Positions 1 to 5,182 of a stretch of DNA of 6,536 nt are shown piece by piece. The DNA comes from DASZJY01 sp036260255 (GTDB lineage Bacteria; Actinomycetota; Acidimicrobiia; Acidimicrobiales; AC-14): assembly GCA_036260255.1 (NCBI GenBank), contig DATAAF010000029.1, positions 1-6,536 on the forward strand, in the 5' to 3' direction. Position numbers and translations under genes: made by a program. The first letter of the stretch is position 1, and the number at the start of each line of letters is the position of its first letter. Under the pieces are notes generated by a model, which searched no databases, was not told the DNA's origin, and saw nothing but the letters and a program-made list of their open reading frames with translations.

Positions 1-228
1 CGTCGCCGTCCGGGCGGGGACGGCGTCGACGGTGGGAGCCCGCTCTGGTTCGGCCGCCGGGGAATTGGCGCCGTCGCCGGCCGCCGGCCGGCGGGCCTCG
101 TACCCCTCGAAGAAGTCCCGCCAGCTCTCCGGCACCGACGACGGGTCCTGCGTGTACCGCTCGTACATGTCGTCGACGAGCCAGGCATTGGGCCCGAACG
201 CTGCGGCCGCAGCCGCTTCGTCAGCCAT
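1..228 (-). CDS. kgd: Multifunctional 2-oxoglutarate decarboxylase/dehydrogenase E1 (N-terminal part, runs off the left edge)
   Basis: Seen: 76 codons read leftwards from an ATG at 228-226 and stay open to the window edge. Residues 11-43 carry the FGPNAWLVDDMYERY segment followed by DPSSVPESWRDFF, the conserved N-terminal tail of the actinobacterial Kgd/SucA/OdhA family. This is followed by an Ala/Pro/Glu-rich linker (residues about 46-76), as expected before the E2-like acyltransferase domain. Family knowledge: actinobacterial Kgd proteins fuse an acyltransferase domain to a thiamine-diphosphate E1 and act in the oxidative TCA cycle on 2-oxoglutarate in the cytoplasm. Only the tail is visible here, so the catalytic domains cannot be checked. 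An AGGGAG purine run lies directly against the ATG with no usual spacing. A TACACT box 9 nt upstream suggests a near-leaderless transcript instead. The gene is divergent from the kinase-like gene at 313. Confidence 0.9.
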   Translation of the reverse strand, partial: MADEAAAAAAFGPNAWLVDDMYERYTQDPSSVPESWRDFFEGYEARRPAAGDGANSPAAEPERAPTVDAVPARTAT

Positions 229-237
229 CTCCCTACG

Positions 238-243
238 AGTGTA
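238..243 (-). promoter_or_regulatory. Candidate -10 box of kgd (near-leaderless transcript)
   Basis: On the minus strand TACACT fits the actinobacterial TAnnnT -10 consensus and ends 9 nt before the kgd ATG. Transcription would start about 0-3 nt before the start codon, which would explain the lack of a properly spaced Shine-Dalgarno. No convincing -35 is visible at 16-18 bp. This is inference from spacing only. Confidence 0.35.
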
Positions 244-312
244 CCGGGCACCTCTCCGTTTCCCGGCCGCAGGCCCGGCGCTGTCAGGGCGCTCCGACCG
301 CGCCGGGCGGAG

Positions 313-2007
313 ATGTCTCCCCGGCGCGAGGCTTGGGTAGCGTGTCAGTCCGTGCCTGCCGAAGCCACGGGCGGACGCGTCGTCGTCGAGCGCTACGAGC
401 TGCTCGACGAGCTGGCCCGCGGGCCGCTGGGCGTGGTGTGGCGGGCCTTCGACCGCAACCTCGACCGCGAGGTGGCCGTGCGCGAGGTGACGTTGCCCGA
501 CGCCCTCGACGACGCCGAGCAGGCGGCGCTGGCGGCCAAGGTGCTCCGCGAGGCGCGCGCCGCCGCCCACCTCCGCCATCCCGGCGCCGTCGAGGTGCTC
601 GACGCGGTGGCCGACGACGGCCGCCCCTACGTCGTCTCCGAGCTGGTGGAGGCGCCGACGCTCGAGGATGTTGTCGCCAGCGACGGGCCGCTGCCTCCGG
701 AGCGGGTGGCCCGAGTGGGGCTGGCCCTGCTCGACGCCCTCGCCGCCGCCCACGCCGGAGGCCTGGTGCACCGCAGCGTGGGGCCGTCCCACGTCATCCT
801 GCCGTCGTCGGGGGGCGCCCGCCTGGCCGACTTCGGCGTGGGATCGGTGCTCGACGACCCCAAGGTCACCACCACCGGCGGCGACCCCGCCCCGGTCTAT
901 CTCGCCCCCGAGCAGACGGGGACGGCGGGCGCCAGCGCGGCGTCCGATCTGTGGTCCCTCGGCGCCACCCTCTACTTCGCCGTCGAAGGCGTCGCCCCGT
1001 TCGAGGCCGAGGACTCCGCCGCCGTCCTAGCCGCCATCGTCGGGGGCGAGCCCCGCCCCGCCCGGCGGGCGGGGTCGCTGCAAGCCGTGTTCGACGCCCT
1101 CCTCGTCAAGGACCCGTCAGCGCGAGGCGACGAGGCGGCCGTCCGCCCCCTGCTTCTCGCCGCCGCCGGGCCGGGCGCACCGGCGGACGGCGACCGCCCC
1201 GCCCCGCCAGGGCCGCCCGGCGGCACGACCGGGGCGGGCCCACCGGGGCCCGGGTCACCCGGAGAGCTCGAGCCGGTGCCGTCCGACCGTGCGACGGTGG
1301 CGACGCTCGTCGGCGCCGCGCACCGGCGCGAGCCGTGGTTCTTCGACATCCCGGTGGAGACGGTCCCGCCGCCGCCCTTGCCCGAGCCGCCCCCGCCGGC
1401 GGAGCGCCGTCCGTGGCCGGACGACTCGAGGCGGCGGTTCCCCAAGGGGTTCTGGCTCGCCCTCCTGGCCGGGGCGGTCGGCCTCGTCCTCATTGCCCTG
1501 GTGACGACCGACGGCAGGATCCTGCGGCCGTCGCGGCCGTCGCTGGGGGAGGCGAGGGGCCCGAGCCCGCCGTCCGAGTGGGTGACCTACACCGACGGCG
1601 CCACCGGCTTCTCGATCCGTCACCCTCGCGAGTGGGGCGTCCGGCGCAGCGGGTCGGTCACCGACTTCGTCGACCCCGAGCGGCCGGGCACCTACCTGCG
1701 GGTCGATCATGTGCGGCCGCCCGCCTCGTCACCGGTCGACGCCTGGCGGTCCCAGGAGCGGTCCATCTCGTCCCGCTATCGCGACTACAGGCGGCTCCAG
1801 CTCGAGCCCACCACCTTCCAGGACCTCCCCGCCGCGGTCTGGGAGTTCACCTACGTCGACAGCGGCGTCGAGCTGCACGTCCTCGACCTGGGGTTCGTCA
1901 CCGAAGACTACGGGTTCGCCATCAACTTCCAGACCCGGGAGACCGAGTGGTCCAGGCTCCGGCCGGTCTTCGAGTCGTTCAAGTCGGGGTTCCGGCCGCC
2001 GCCCTAG
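313..2007 (+). CDS. Membrane-anchored Ser/Thr protein kinase-like protein, predicted pseudokinase, with extracytoplasmic PsbP/Mog1-like domain
   Basis: Numbered from ATG 313 (564 aa). Residues about 27-285 have a Hanks-type kinase fold: degenerate glycine loop LARGPLGVVW (34-43), an alpha-C region, DFG at 173-175 and APE at 198-200 (YLAPEQ). Key residues are missing. The beta-3 lysine is R57 (VAVREV), HRD reads HRS (153-155), and the KPxN tract reads GPSH, losing the lysine and the metal-binding asparagine. Phosphotransfer is therefore unlikely. A Pro/Gly-rich cytoplasmic linker (about 287-376) leads to one membrane helix at about 380-399. Residues 423-564 lie outside and resemble the PsbP/Mog1-like modules found on some actinobacterial kinases (FSIRHPREW motif). 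That assignment is by eye. Function unknown; a scaffold or sensor role is plausible. Start is uncertain: ATG 313 has GGCGGAG touching it, while GTG 352 lies 8 nt after a TAGCGT box and still leaves the kinase fold whole. Confidence 0.88.
   Translation: MSPRREAWVACQSVPAEATGGRVVVERYELLDELARGPLGVVWRAFDRNLDREVAVREVTLPDALDDAEQAALAAKVLREARAAAHLRHPGAVEVLDAVADDGRPYVVSELVEAPTLEDVVASDGPLPPERVARVGLALLDALAAAHAGGLVHRSVGPSHVILPSSGGARLADFGVGSVLDDPKVTTTGGDPAPVYLAPEQTGTAGASAASDLWSLGATLYFAVEGVAPFEAEDSAAVLAAIVGGEPRPARRAGSLQAVFDALLVKDPSARGDEAAVRPLLLAAAGPGAPADGDRPAPPGPPGGTTGAGPPGPGSPGELEPVPSDRATVATLVGAAHRREPWFFDIPVETVPPPPLPEPPPPAERRPWPDDSRRRFPKGFWLALLAGAVGLVLIALVTTDGRILRPSRPSLGEARGPSPPSEWVTYTDGATGFSIRHPREWGVRRSGSVTDFVDPERPGTYLRVDHVRPPASSPVDAWRSQERSISSRYRDYRRLQLEPTTFQDLPAAVWEFTYVDSGVELHVLDLGFVTEDYGFAINFQTRETEWSRLRPVFESFKSGFRPPP
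338..343 (+). promoter_or_regulatory. Candidate -10 box for a leaderless start at GTG 352
   Basis: TAGCGT matches TAnnnT and lies 8 nt before GTG 352, an in-frame alternative start of the kinase-like gene. If used, the protein would lose 13 N-terminal residues that have no kinase homology. It is weak by itself. It gains some weight because similar box-to-start spacings occur at kgd and at the MerR gene in this window. Confidence 0.25.
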
Positions 2008-2207
2008 CGGAGGGCGCGCGCCTCGCAGGGCGCAGAAGAAAGGAGACCGGGGCTGGGGTGCACGGCGGACGCACCCCACGCCCCGGCGGGGCGAACCTTC
2101 GCAGAAGGGCCAACCCGCGTCAAGTCGACGGACGTTGAATCTGTCGCCTTCCTGACGCCTGGACGGAGACGCTCAGGTCGGGCCGCAACGCTGCCGATGA
2201 CACTCCC
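2008..2207. other. Intergenic region after the pseudokinase gene
   Basis: These 200 bp hold a purine-rich AGAAGAAAGGAG stretch (2034-2045), the strong hairpin at 2049-2084, and about 120 bp with no recognised element before the small zinc-finger gene. The purine stretch looks like a Shine-Dalgarno, but the only nearby start (GTG 2058) opens a 26-codon Arg-rich frame ending in TGA near 2136, which I do not consider a gene. I see no clear -10 box or ribosome-binding site for the gene at 2208. Confidence 0.5.
2049..2084 (+). terminator. GC-rich stem-loop, probable terminator of the pseudokinase gene
   Basis: The left arm GGGGCTGGGGTGC (2049-2061) pairs with the right arm GCACCCCACGCCCC (2071-2084) over 13 base pairs with one bulged base and a 9-nt loop. 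It begins 42 nt after the stop codon. There is no T-run after it. Many actinobacterial terminators lack a strong U-tract, so termination is plausible but unproven. It could also be an RNA-stabilising 3' hairpin. Confidence 0.5.
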
Positions 2208-2432
2208 ATGACGCCGCAGAGGACCTTCCAGAGCCGGGCGGTCATCCGTCCGGTCGAGGCCGGCAGCTCGGTCAAGTGCGCCGGCTGCGGGATGCCCGTC
2301 AAGTTCACCGCCAAGGCACGCCTCTGGCAGGTGATCGCCAACGTGTATGTCGACGGCGTCTGGAACCGGGTGGAGCACTACCACGCCGACTGCTACGACC
2401 TCGCCGGGCAGCCCTACGGCAGCGCCGCCTGA
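2208..2432 (+). CDS. Small protein with PARP-type-like zinc finger (CxxC...HxxC), function unknown
   Basis: A 74-residue protein. C24-x2-C27, then 31 residues, then H59-x2-C62 makes a four-ligand zinc site whose order and spacing resemble the PARP-type zinc finger (two cysteines, about 28-32 residues, then HxxC). The segment between is beta-strand-like (LWQVIANVYVDGVWNRVEHYH), as in PARP fingers, where it packs against DNA ends. I infer a zinc-bound, perhaps nucleic-acid-binding, cytoplasmic protein. I do not know an experimentally studied member, and a plain structural zinc ribbon is equally possible. ATG 2208 is the only ATG in frame before the first cysteine, and an in-frame TGA lies upstream at 2136. 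No good Shine-Dalgarno is visible. An out-of-frame ATG at 2197 runs straight into a TGA overlapping the start. The gene ends 28 nt before the large inverted repeat at 2461, so it may be transcribed alone. Confidence 0.75.
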   Translation: MTPQRTFQSRAVIRPVEAGSSVKCAGCGMPVKFTAKARLWQVIANVYVDGVWNRVEHYHADCYDLAGQPYGSAA

Positions 2433-2460
2433 CGGACAGCCGGATCCGGACGTCGCACCG

Positions 2461-2495
2461 TGCTACAACCCGGCCCCTCGGGCCGGGTTGTAGCA
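2461..2495. repeat. Perfect 16-bp inverted repeat with 3-nt spacer: candidate MerR operator and/or terminator of the zinc-finger gene
   Basis: Left arm TGCTACAACCCGGCCC (2461-2476), spacer CTC, right arm GGGCCGGGTTGTAGCA (2480-2495), with no mismatch. It starts 28 nt after the stop of the zinc-finger gene and its right end overlaps the TAGCAT box of the MerR-family gene. MerR-family proteins bind dyads lying between the -35 and -10 elements and often regulate their own gene, so an operator is likely. As RNA it would also form a very stable hairpin able to end transcription of the upstream gene, though there is no U-run. Both roles may hold. Confidence 0.7.
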
Positions 2496-2496
2496 T
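2491..2496 (+). promoter_or_regulatory. Probable -10 box of the MerR-family gene (leaderless mRNA)
   Basis: TAGCAT fits TAnnnT and ends exactly 6 nt before ATG 2503, the spacing expected when transcription starts on the A of the start codon. It lies in the right arm of the 2461-2495 inverted repeat. No recognisable -35 is present, which is common at MerR-activated promoters. A GTG at 2497 directly after the box is less likely as a start for this reason. Confidence 0.5.
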
Positions 2497-2505
2497 GTGC
2501 ACATG
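2494..2505. repeat. 12-bp perfect palindrome over the MerR start codon
   Basis: CATGTGCACATG is its own reverse complement. It overlaps the end of the -10 box and includes the ATG at 2503. It could be a second regulator-binding site or chance. The sequence contains both candidate start codons (GTG 2497, ATG 2503). Confidence 0.35.
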
Positions 2506-2997
2506 TCGGTCGAAGCGCTGGAAGAACGGGAACCATCCGGGCTGCTCAAGGTCTCCGACGTCGGCCGGCGCACGGGCCTGACCCGCAAGGCCCTGCGCCA
2601 CTACGAGGCCCTGGGGCTGGTGGAGCCGGCGGTTCGGACCGAGTCGGGCTACCGGCTCTACGACGACGAGGCGCTGCGGCGCATCGAGCTGGTCAACCGG
2701 GCCAAGATGTTGGGGCTCAGCCTGGCCGAGGCCAAGGAGTTCCTCCACGTGGCCGAGGGGTGCTGCGGCGACAACCACCCCGAGCTGGCCGCCCTGGTGG
2801 AGCGCAAGCTGGACGAGACCGAGCGGCGCCTCCGCGAGCTGGCCACCCTGCGGGACACGCTGCACGAGGTCATCGAGCGCCTCGCCGCCAACGAGGGCCA
2901 GCACCGCTGCGAGGAGAGCCTCTGCACGTGCAACGCCCCCCTCACCATCGGCCGCCGCCGGCCGGTGTCCGGCGGCGAGTCGCCCAGCTGCTGCTGA
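2503..2997 (+). CDS. MerR-family transcriptional regulator, cysteine-rich, probable heavy-metal sensor
   Basis: 164 residues from ATG 2503. The N-terminal winged helix-turn-helix is clear: LLKVSDVGRRTGLTRKALRHYE (14-35), then the wing with SGYRLYD (48-54) and the second helix pair ending GLSLAEAKEFL (71-81). A long dimerisation helix spans about 93-128. Cysteines at 87, 88, 136, 141, 143, 163 and 164 sit where MerR, ZntR and CueR hold metal ligands: at the start of the dimer helix and in the C-terminal loop. This indicates metal sensing (Zn, Cd, Pb, Hg or Cu class), but I cannot name the metal. Such proteins twist long-spacer promoters to activate metal-efflux genes. No efflux pump or metal chaperone is adjacent, so its targets are elsewhere or only itself. 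Start chosen by the 6-nt spacing from TAGCAT; GTG 2497 would add two residues. Ends 56 bp before the converging SagB-like gene. Confidence 0.88.
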   Translation: MSVEALEEREPSGLLKVSDVGRRTGLTRKALRHYEALGLVEPAVRTESGYRLYDDEALRRIELVNRAKMLGLSLAEAKEFLHVAEGCCGDNHPELAALVERKLDETERRLRELATLRDTLHEVIERLAANEGQHRCEESLCTCNAPLTIGRRRPVSGGESPSCC

Positions 2998-3014
2998 CCC
3001 CTACTCGCGAGACT

Positions 3015-3029
3015 GCCCCGTACGGGGGC
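3015..3029. terminator. Small GC stem-loop between convergent genes
   Basis: GCCCC (3015-3019) and GGGGC (3025-3029) flank GTACG in the 56-bp gap between the stops of the MerR gene and the SagB-like gene. It is nearly symmetric and could serve both directions. It is short and lacks a T-run, so support is weak. Confidence 0.3.
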
Positions 3030-3053
3030 CTTCGGCGGACGGCGGCGAGAACG

Positions 3054-4544
3054 TCAGCGGGCTCGCATCCGCACCGGCCGGCGGGGGCGGCCGCCCGGGC
3101 GTGAGCGGTAGGCGGGCACGCCGACGGCGGTGACGAGCATGGGCGCGGCGGAGGTGGCGAAGAAGCGGCTGACCTCGTCGTCGAAGAACGTGAGCCCGGT
3201 GGCGCCCAGCCCCAGCCCGAAGGCGGCGAGGTGGAGCCGGCCCTCGACGATCCCCGCCTCGAGGAGGGCGGCCCGGTAGCCCCGGTCGGCGAGGACGGCC
3301 GTCACCCGGTCCAGGTCGGCGGCGTGGAAGGCGGTCAGGGCCCCGTCCCCGCCGAGGCGCTGGCCCAGGCACAGGTACCGCCCCACGTCGCGGAGGCCGC
3401 CCTGGCCCAGCTCGACCAGCTCCCCCCCGGCGAGACGGTAGGCGCCGGGTGCGACCCCTTCGACCGCGTGGACGAGCAGGAGGTGCTCGAGCAGGCTCGC
3501 TCCCGAGGGGAGGGCGTCGAGGGGCGCCGGCGCGATCGACCACCGGAGCCCCTTGACGAGGGCGGCGGGCGCCACCGCCCCGGCGTCGAAGCGACGAGTC
3601 GAACCCCGGCGGAGCACGACGTAGTCCACCGGGCCGTCCCACGGAGGTTCGACGGGAGCGTGCGCCGCCGCCGGCCCCAGCCCCGCCGCCGCCTGCCGCC
3701 AGGCGGCCAGCTCCGCGGCGTCGGCCAGCTCGCCCGCCCGGTAGGCGGCCGTCACGAGCGGGAACTCGAAGGGGTCGTCGGCCAGGTGCCCGGGCGGCAC
3801 CGGCTCGGGCGGGGGCAGGGCCGACCGCCCCTGGAGGCCGACCAGCGCGAGGGGGAGCTCGTGGACCCGGTCGGCGCCGACGAAGGCGGCCACCTCGGCG
3901 TCGACGAAGCCCAACTCGACCCGGGCGTCGAGCCCGGCGTCGGACGCCACCGCCAGGACGTGGGCCAGCATCGTCCCGGCGTCCCACCACAGGTGGCGGA
4001 ACCCCCGCTCGCGGTACTTCCAGCCCGTCCGCCAGGGGACGCCGGTGAGCACGAGCGCCGGTGGCGTGCCCGCCGGGACGTCACGCAAGCGGACGAGCGC
4101 GTGGTCGACCGGCTCGTAGTGGTAGAGCCCCGCCTCCAGCCCGTCGAGGTCCCCGGTGAGCAGGTACACCTCGACGGGGGCGAGGTTGCCGGCCGACCCC
4201 GCCGCCCTGAACCACATCGGCCCGCCGGGCACGGGGAGCATGCGCACGACCCCGGCGGAGAGGAACAGCAGCCGCCCGACCAGCCCGACGTCGACCGGGC
4301 GGGGGCCGCCGGGGGCGAGCTCGTCGGGCAGGAGGGTCGCCGCCCCGCCCGGGTACGTCTTGTGCGGCGGCGGCTTGGTCTCCCACTGCATGGGCCGGAA
4401 CCCCCGCACGAGGCGGCGGTCGGCCGGCCACTCCCGGTCCGGGTGGTGGACCGTGAGGCGGTGGTACTCGAGGGCGCCGACCGGCTCGATCGGCGTCAGA
4501 CGGGGGCGGCCGCCGCCTGTAGGGCCTCCTGCACGTAGGCCCAC
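3054..4544 (-). CDS. Tandem SagB-type / nitroreductase-fold dehydrogenase
   Basis: 496 residues from GTG 4544 with two nitroreductase-fold modules. The first (about 27-240) has YHRLTVHHPD (27-36) and RAAGSAGNLAPVEVYLL (113-129), the SagB/ThcOx signature around the flavin site. The second (about 305-485) opens with RRGSTRRF (312-319), matching the RRSxRxF motif at the start of nitroreductase domains, and ends with GLGATGLTFFDDEV. No signal peptide or membrane helix is seen, so it is cytoplasmic. Family knowledge: these fold as FMN-dependent oxidoreductases. SagB itself oxidises azolines in peptide maturation, but no cyclodehydratase or precursor peptide is visible here. It is the last gene of an operon with two SIS-domain proteins, so a role in hydrogenase assembly is inferred. 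The GTG start overlaps the upstream gene by 49 nt and has no Shine-Dalgarno. No other standard start lies before residue 46, so the true N-terminus may be shorter and start at a rare codon near 4499. Confidence 0.82.
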   Translation of the reverse strand: MGLRAGGPTGGGRPRLTPIEPVGALEYHRLTVHHPDREWPADRRLVRGFRPMQWETKPPPHKTYPGGAATLLPDELAPGGPRPVDVGLVGRLLFLSAGVVRMLPVPGGPMWFRAAGSAGNLAPVEVYLLTGDLDGLEAGLYHYEPVDHALVRLRDVPAGTPPALVLTGVPWRTGWKYRERGFRHLWWDAGTMLAHVLAVASDAGLDARVELGFVDAEVAAFVGADRVHELPLALVGLQGRSALPPPEPVPPGHLADDPFEFPLVTAAYRAGELADAAELAAWRQAAAGLGPAAAHAPVEPPWDGPVDYVVLRRGSTRRFDAGAVAPAALVKGLRWSIAPAPLDALPSGASLLEHLLLVHAVEGVAPGAYRLAGGELVELGQGGLRDVGRYLCLGQRLGGDGALTAFHAADLDRVTAVLADRGYRAALLEAGIVEGRLHLAAFGLGLGATGLTFFDDEVSRFFATSAAPMLVTAVGVPAYRSRPGGRPRRPVRMRAR

Positions 4545-5182
4545 AGCACGTGGGTGAGGGAGGCCTGGGACTCCTGGATGCGGTGGACGCTGTCCGAGCG
4601 GACGACCAGGCAGTGCTCGAGGTTGGGGTCGGCGGCCATGCGGCCGCCGTCGTAGCCGGCCAGGCCCACGGTGAGCATCCCCTGCTTGGTCGCCTCGGCG
4701 AAGGCCACGAGCAGGTTGTCGGAGTTGCCGCTGGTGGAGAACCCCATGGCGATGTCGGACGGGTGGCCGTGGGCGATGAGCTGGCGGGAGAAGACGACGT
4801 CGAACCCGATGTCGTTGGACAGGGCGGTCAGGACCGCCTGGTCCTCGGCCAACGAGCGGGCCGGCAGCGGGGTCGGCCTGCGTGGCCCGAACGCAGTGTC
4901 AGAGGGCGGGCGGGTGTAGAGCTGGGCCACCCCCTCGGCGTCGGTGGCGCTCCCCCCGTTGCCGAAGGCGAAGAGGCGCCCCCCGGCGGCGAAGCGCTCG
5001 GCCATGGCCGCCGCCGCCGTGCGCAGCTGCTCCTCGCAGCGCTCGAGGGTCTGCGTGCGCAGGCCGCTGCTCTGCGCCCACTTGCCCTCGGCCGAGCGGG
5101 TGAGGTCGGCCAGCAGGGACGCGGCGTCGGTCTCGTCGCCCTCGATGAACGGATAGAGGAAGTCGGTCGACTCGGGGCTCAT
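4496..5182 (-). CDS. SIS-domain protein, GmhA (phosphoheptose isomerase)-like
   Basis: 228 residues from ATG 5182, with GGAGGG 6 nt upstream. The SIS fold is complete: GNGGSATDA (74-82), LSNDIGFDVVFSRQ (121-134), GFSTSGNSDNL (147-157), GLAGYDGGRMA (173-183) and HRIQESQASLTHVL (200-213). It matches E. coli GmhA along its length. GmhA interconverts sedoheptulose 7-phosphate and a manno-heptose 7-phosphate with zinc bound by H61, E65, Q172 and H180. Here, by eye alignment, the first two become G84 and L88, while Q203 and H211 remain. Canonical isomerase activity is therefore doubtful, or the missing ligands come from a partner. The stop of the SIS-HypC gene overlaps this ATG (ATGA), so translation is probably coupled. 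Sugar-phosphate binding through the intact P-loop is likely. The name gmhA should not be used without assay. Confidence 0.9.
   Translation of the reverse strand: MSPESTDFLYPFIEGDETDAASLLADLTRSAEGKWAQSSGLRTQTLERCEEQLRTAAAAMAERFAAGGRLFAFGNGGSATDAEGVAQLYTRPPSDTAFGPRRPTPLPARSLAEDQAVLTALSNDIGFDVVFSRQLIAHGHPSDIAMGFSTSGNSDNLLVAFAEATKQGMLTVGLAGYDGGRMAADPNLEHCLVVRSDSVHRIQESQASLTHVLWAYVQEALQAAAAPV

Noticed and set aside
333..2138. A long plus-strand reading frame (601 codons) in another frame over the pseudokinase gene
   Set aside because: Its product is almost entirely Arg/Ala/Gly/Pro low-complexity sequence, typical of an out-of-frame reading of high-GC codons. The pseudokinase frame holds recognisable motifs over the same stretch.
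2058..2138. A 26-codon frame from GTG 2058 after the AAAGGAG stretch
   Set aside because: The product is Arg-rich and overlaps the terminator-like hairpin. It is more likely non-coding.
2134..2140. TTGAAT as a -35 box for the zinc-finger gene
   Set aside because: No -10-like hexamer lies 16-19 bp downstream, so the match has no partner.
3231..4538. A 435-codon plus-strand frame opposite the SagB-like gene
   Set aside because: The product is Arg/Gly/Val/Glu-biased without motifs, while the minus strand encodes clear SagB-type motifs. It is an antisense shadow of GC-rich codons.
4496..5182. Calling the SIS gene gmhA and inferring LPS heptose synthesis
   Set aside because: Two of four zinc ligands appear replaced, no other heptose genes are present, the organism is probably Gram-positive, and the context is a hydrogenase locus.
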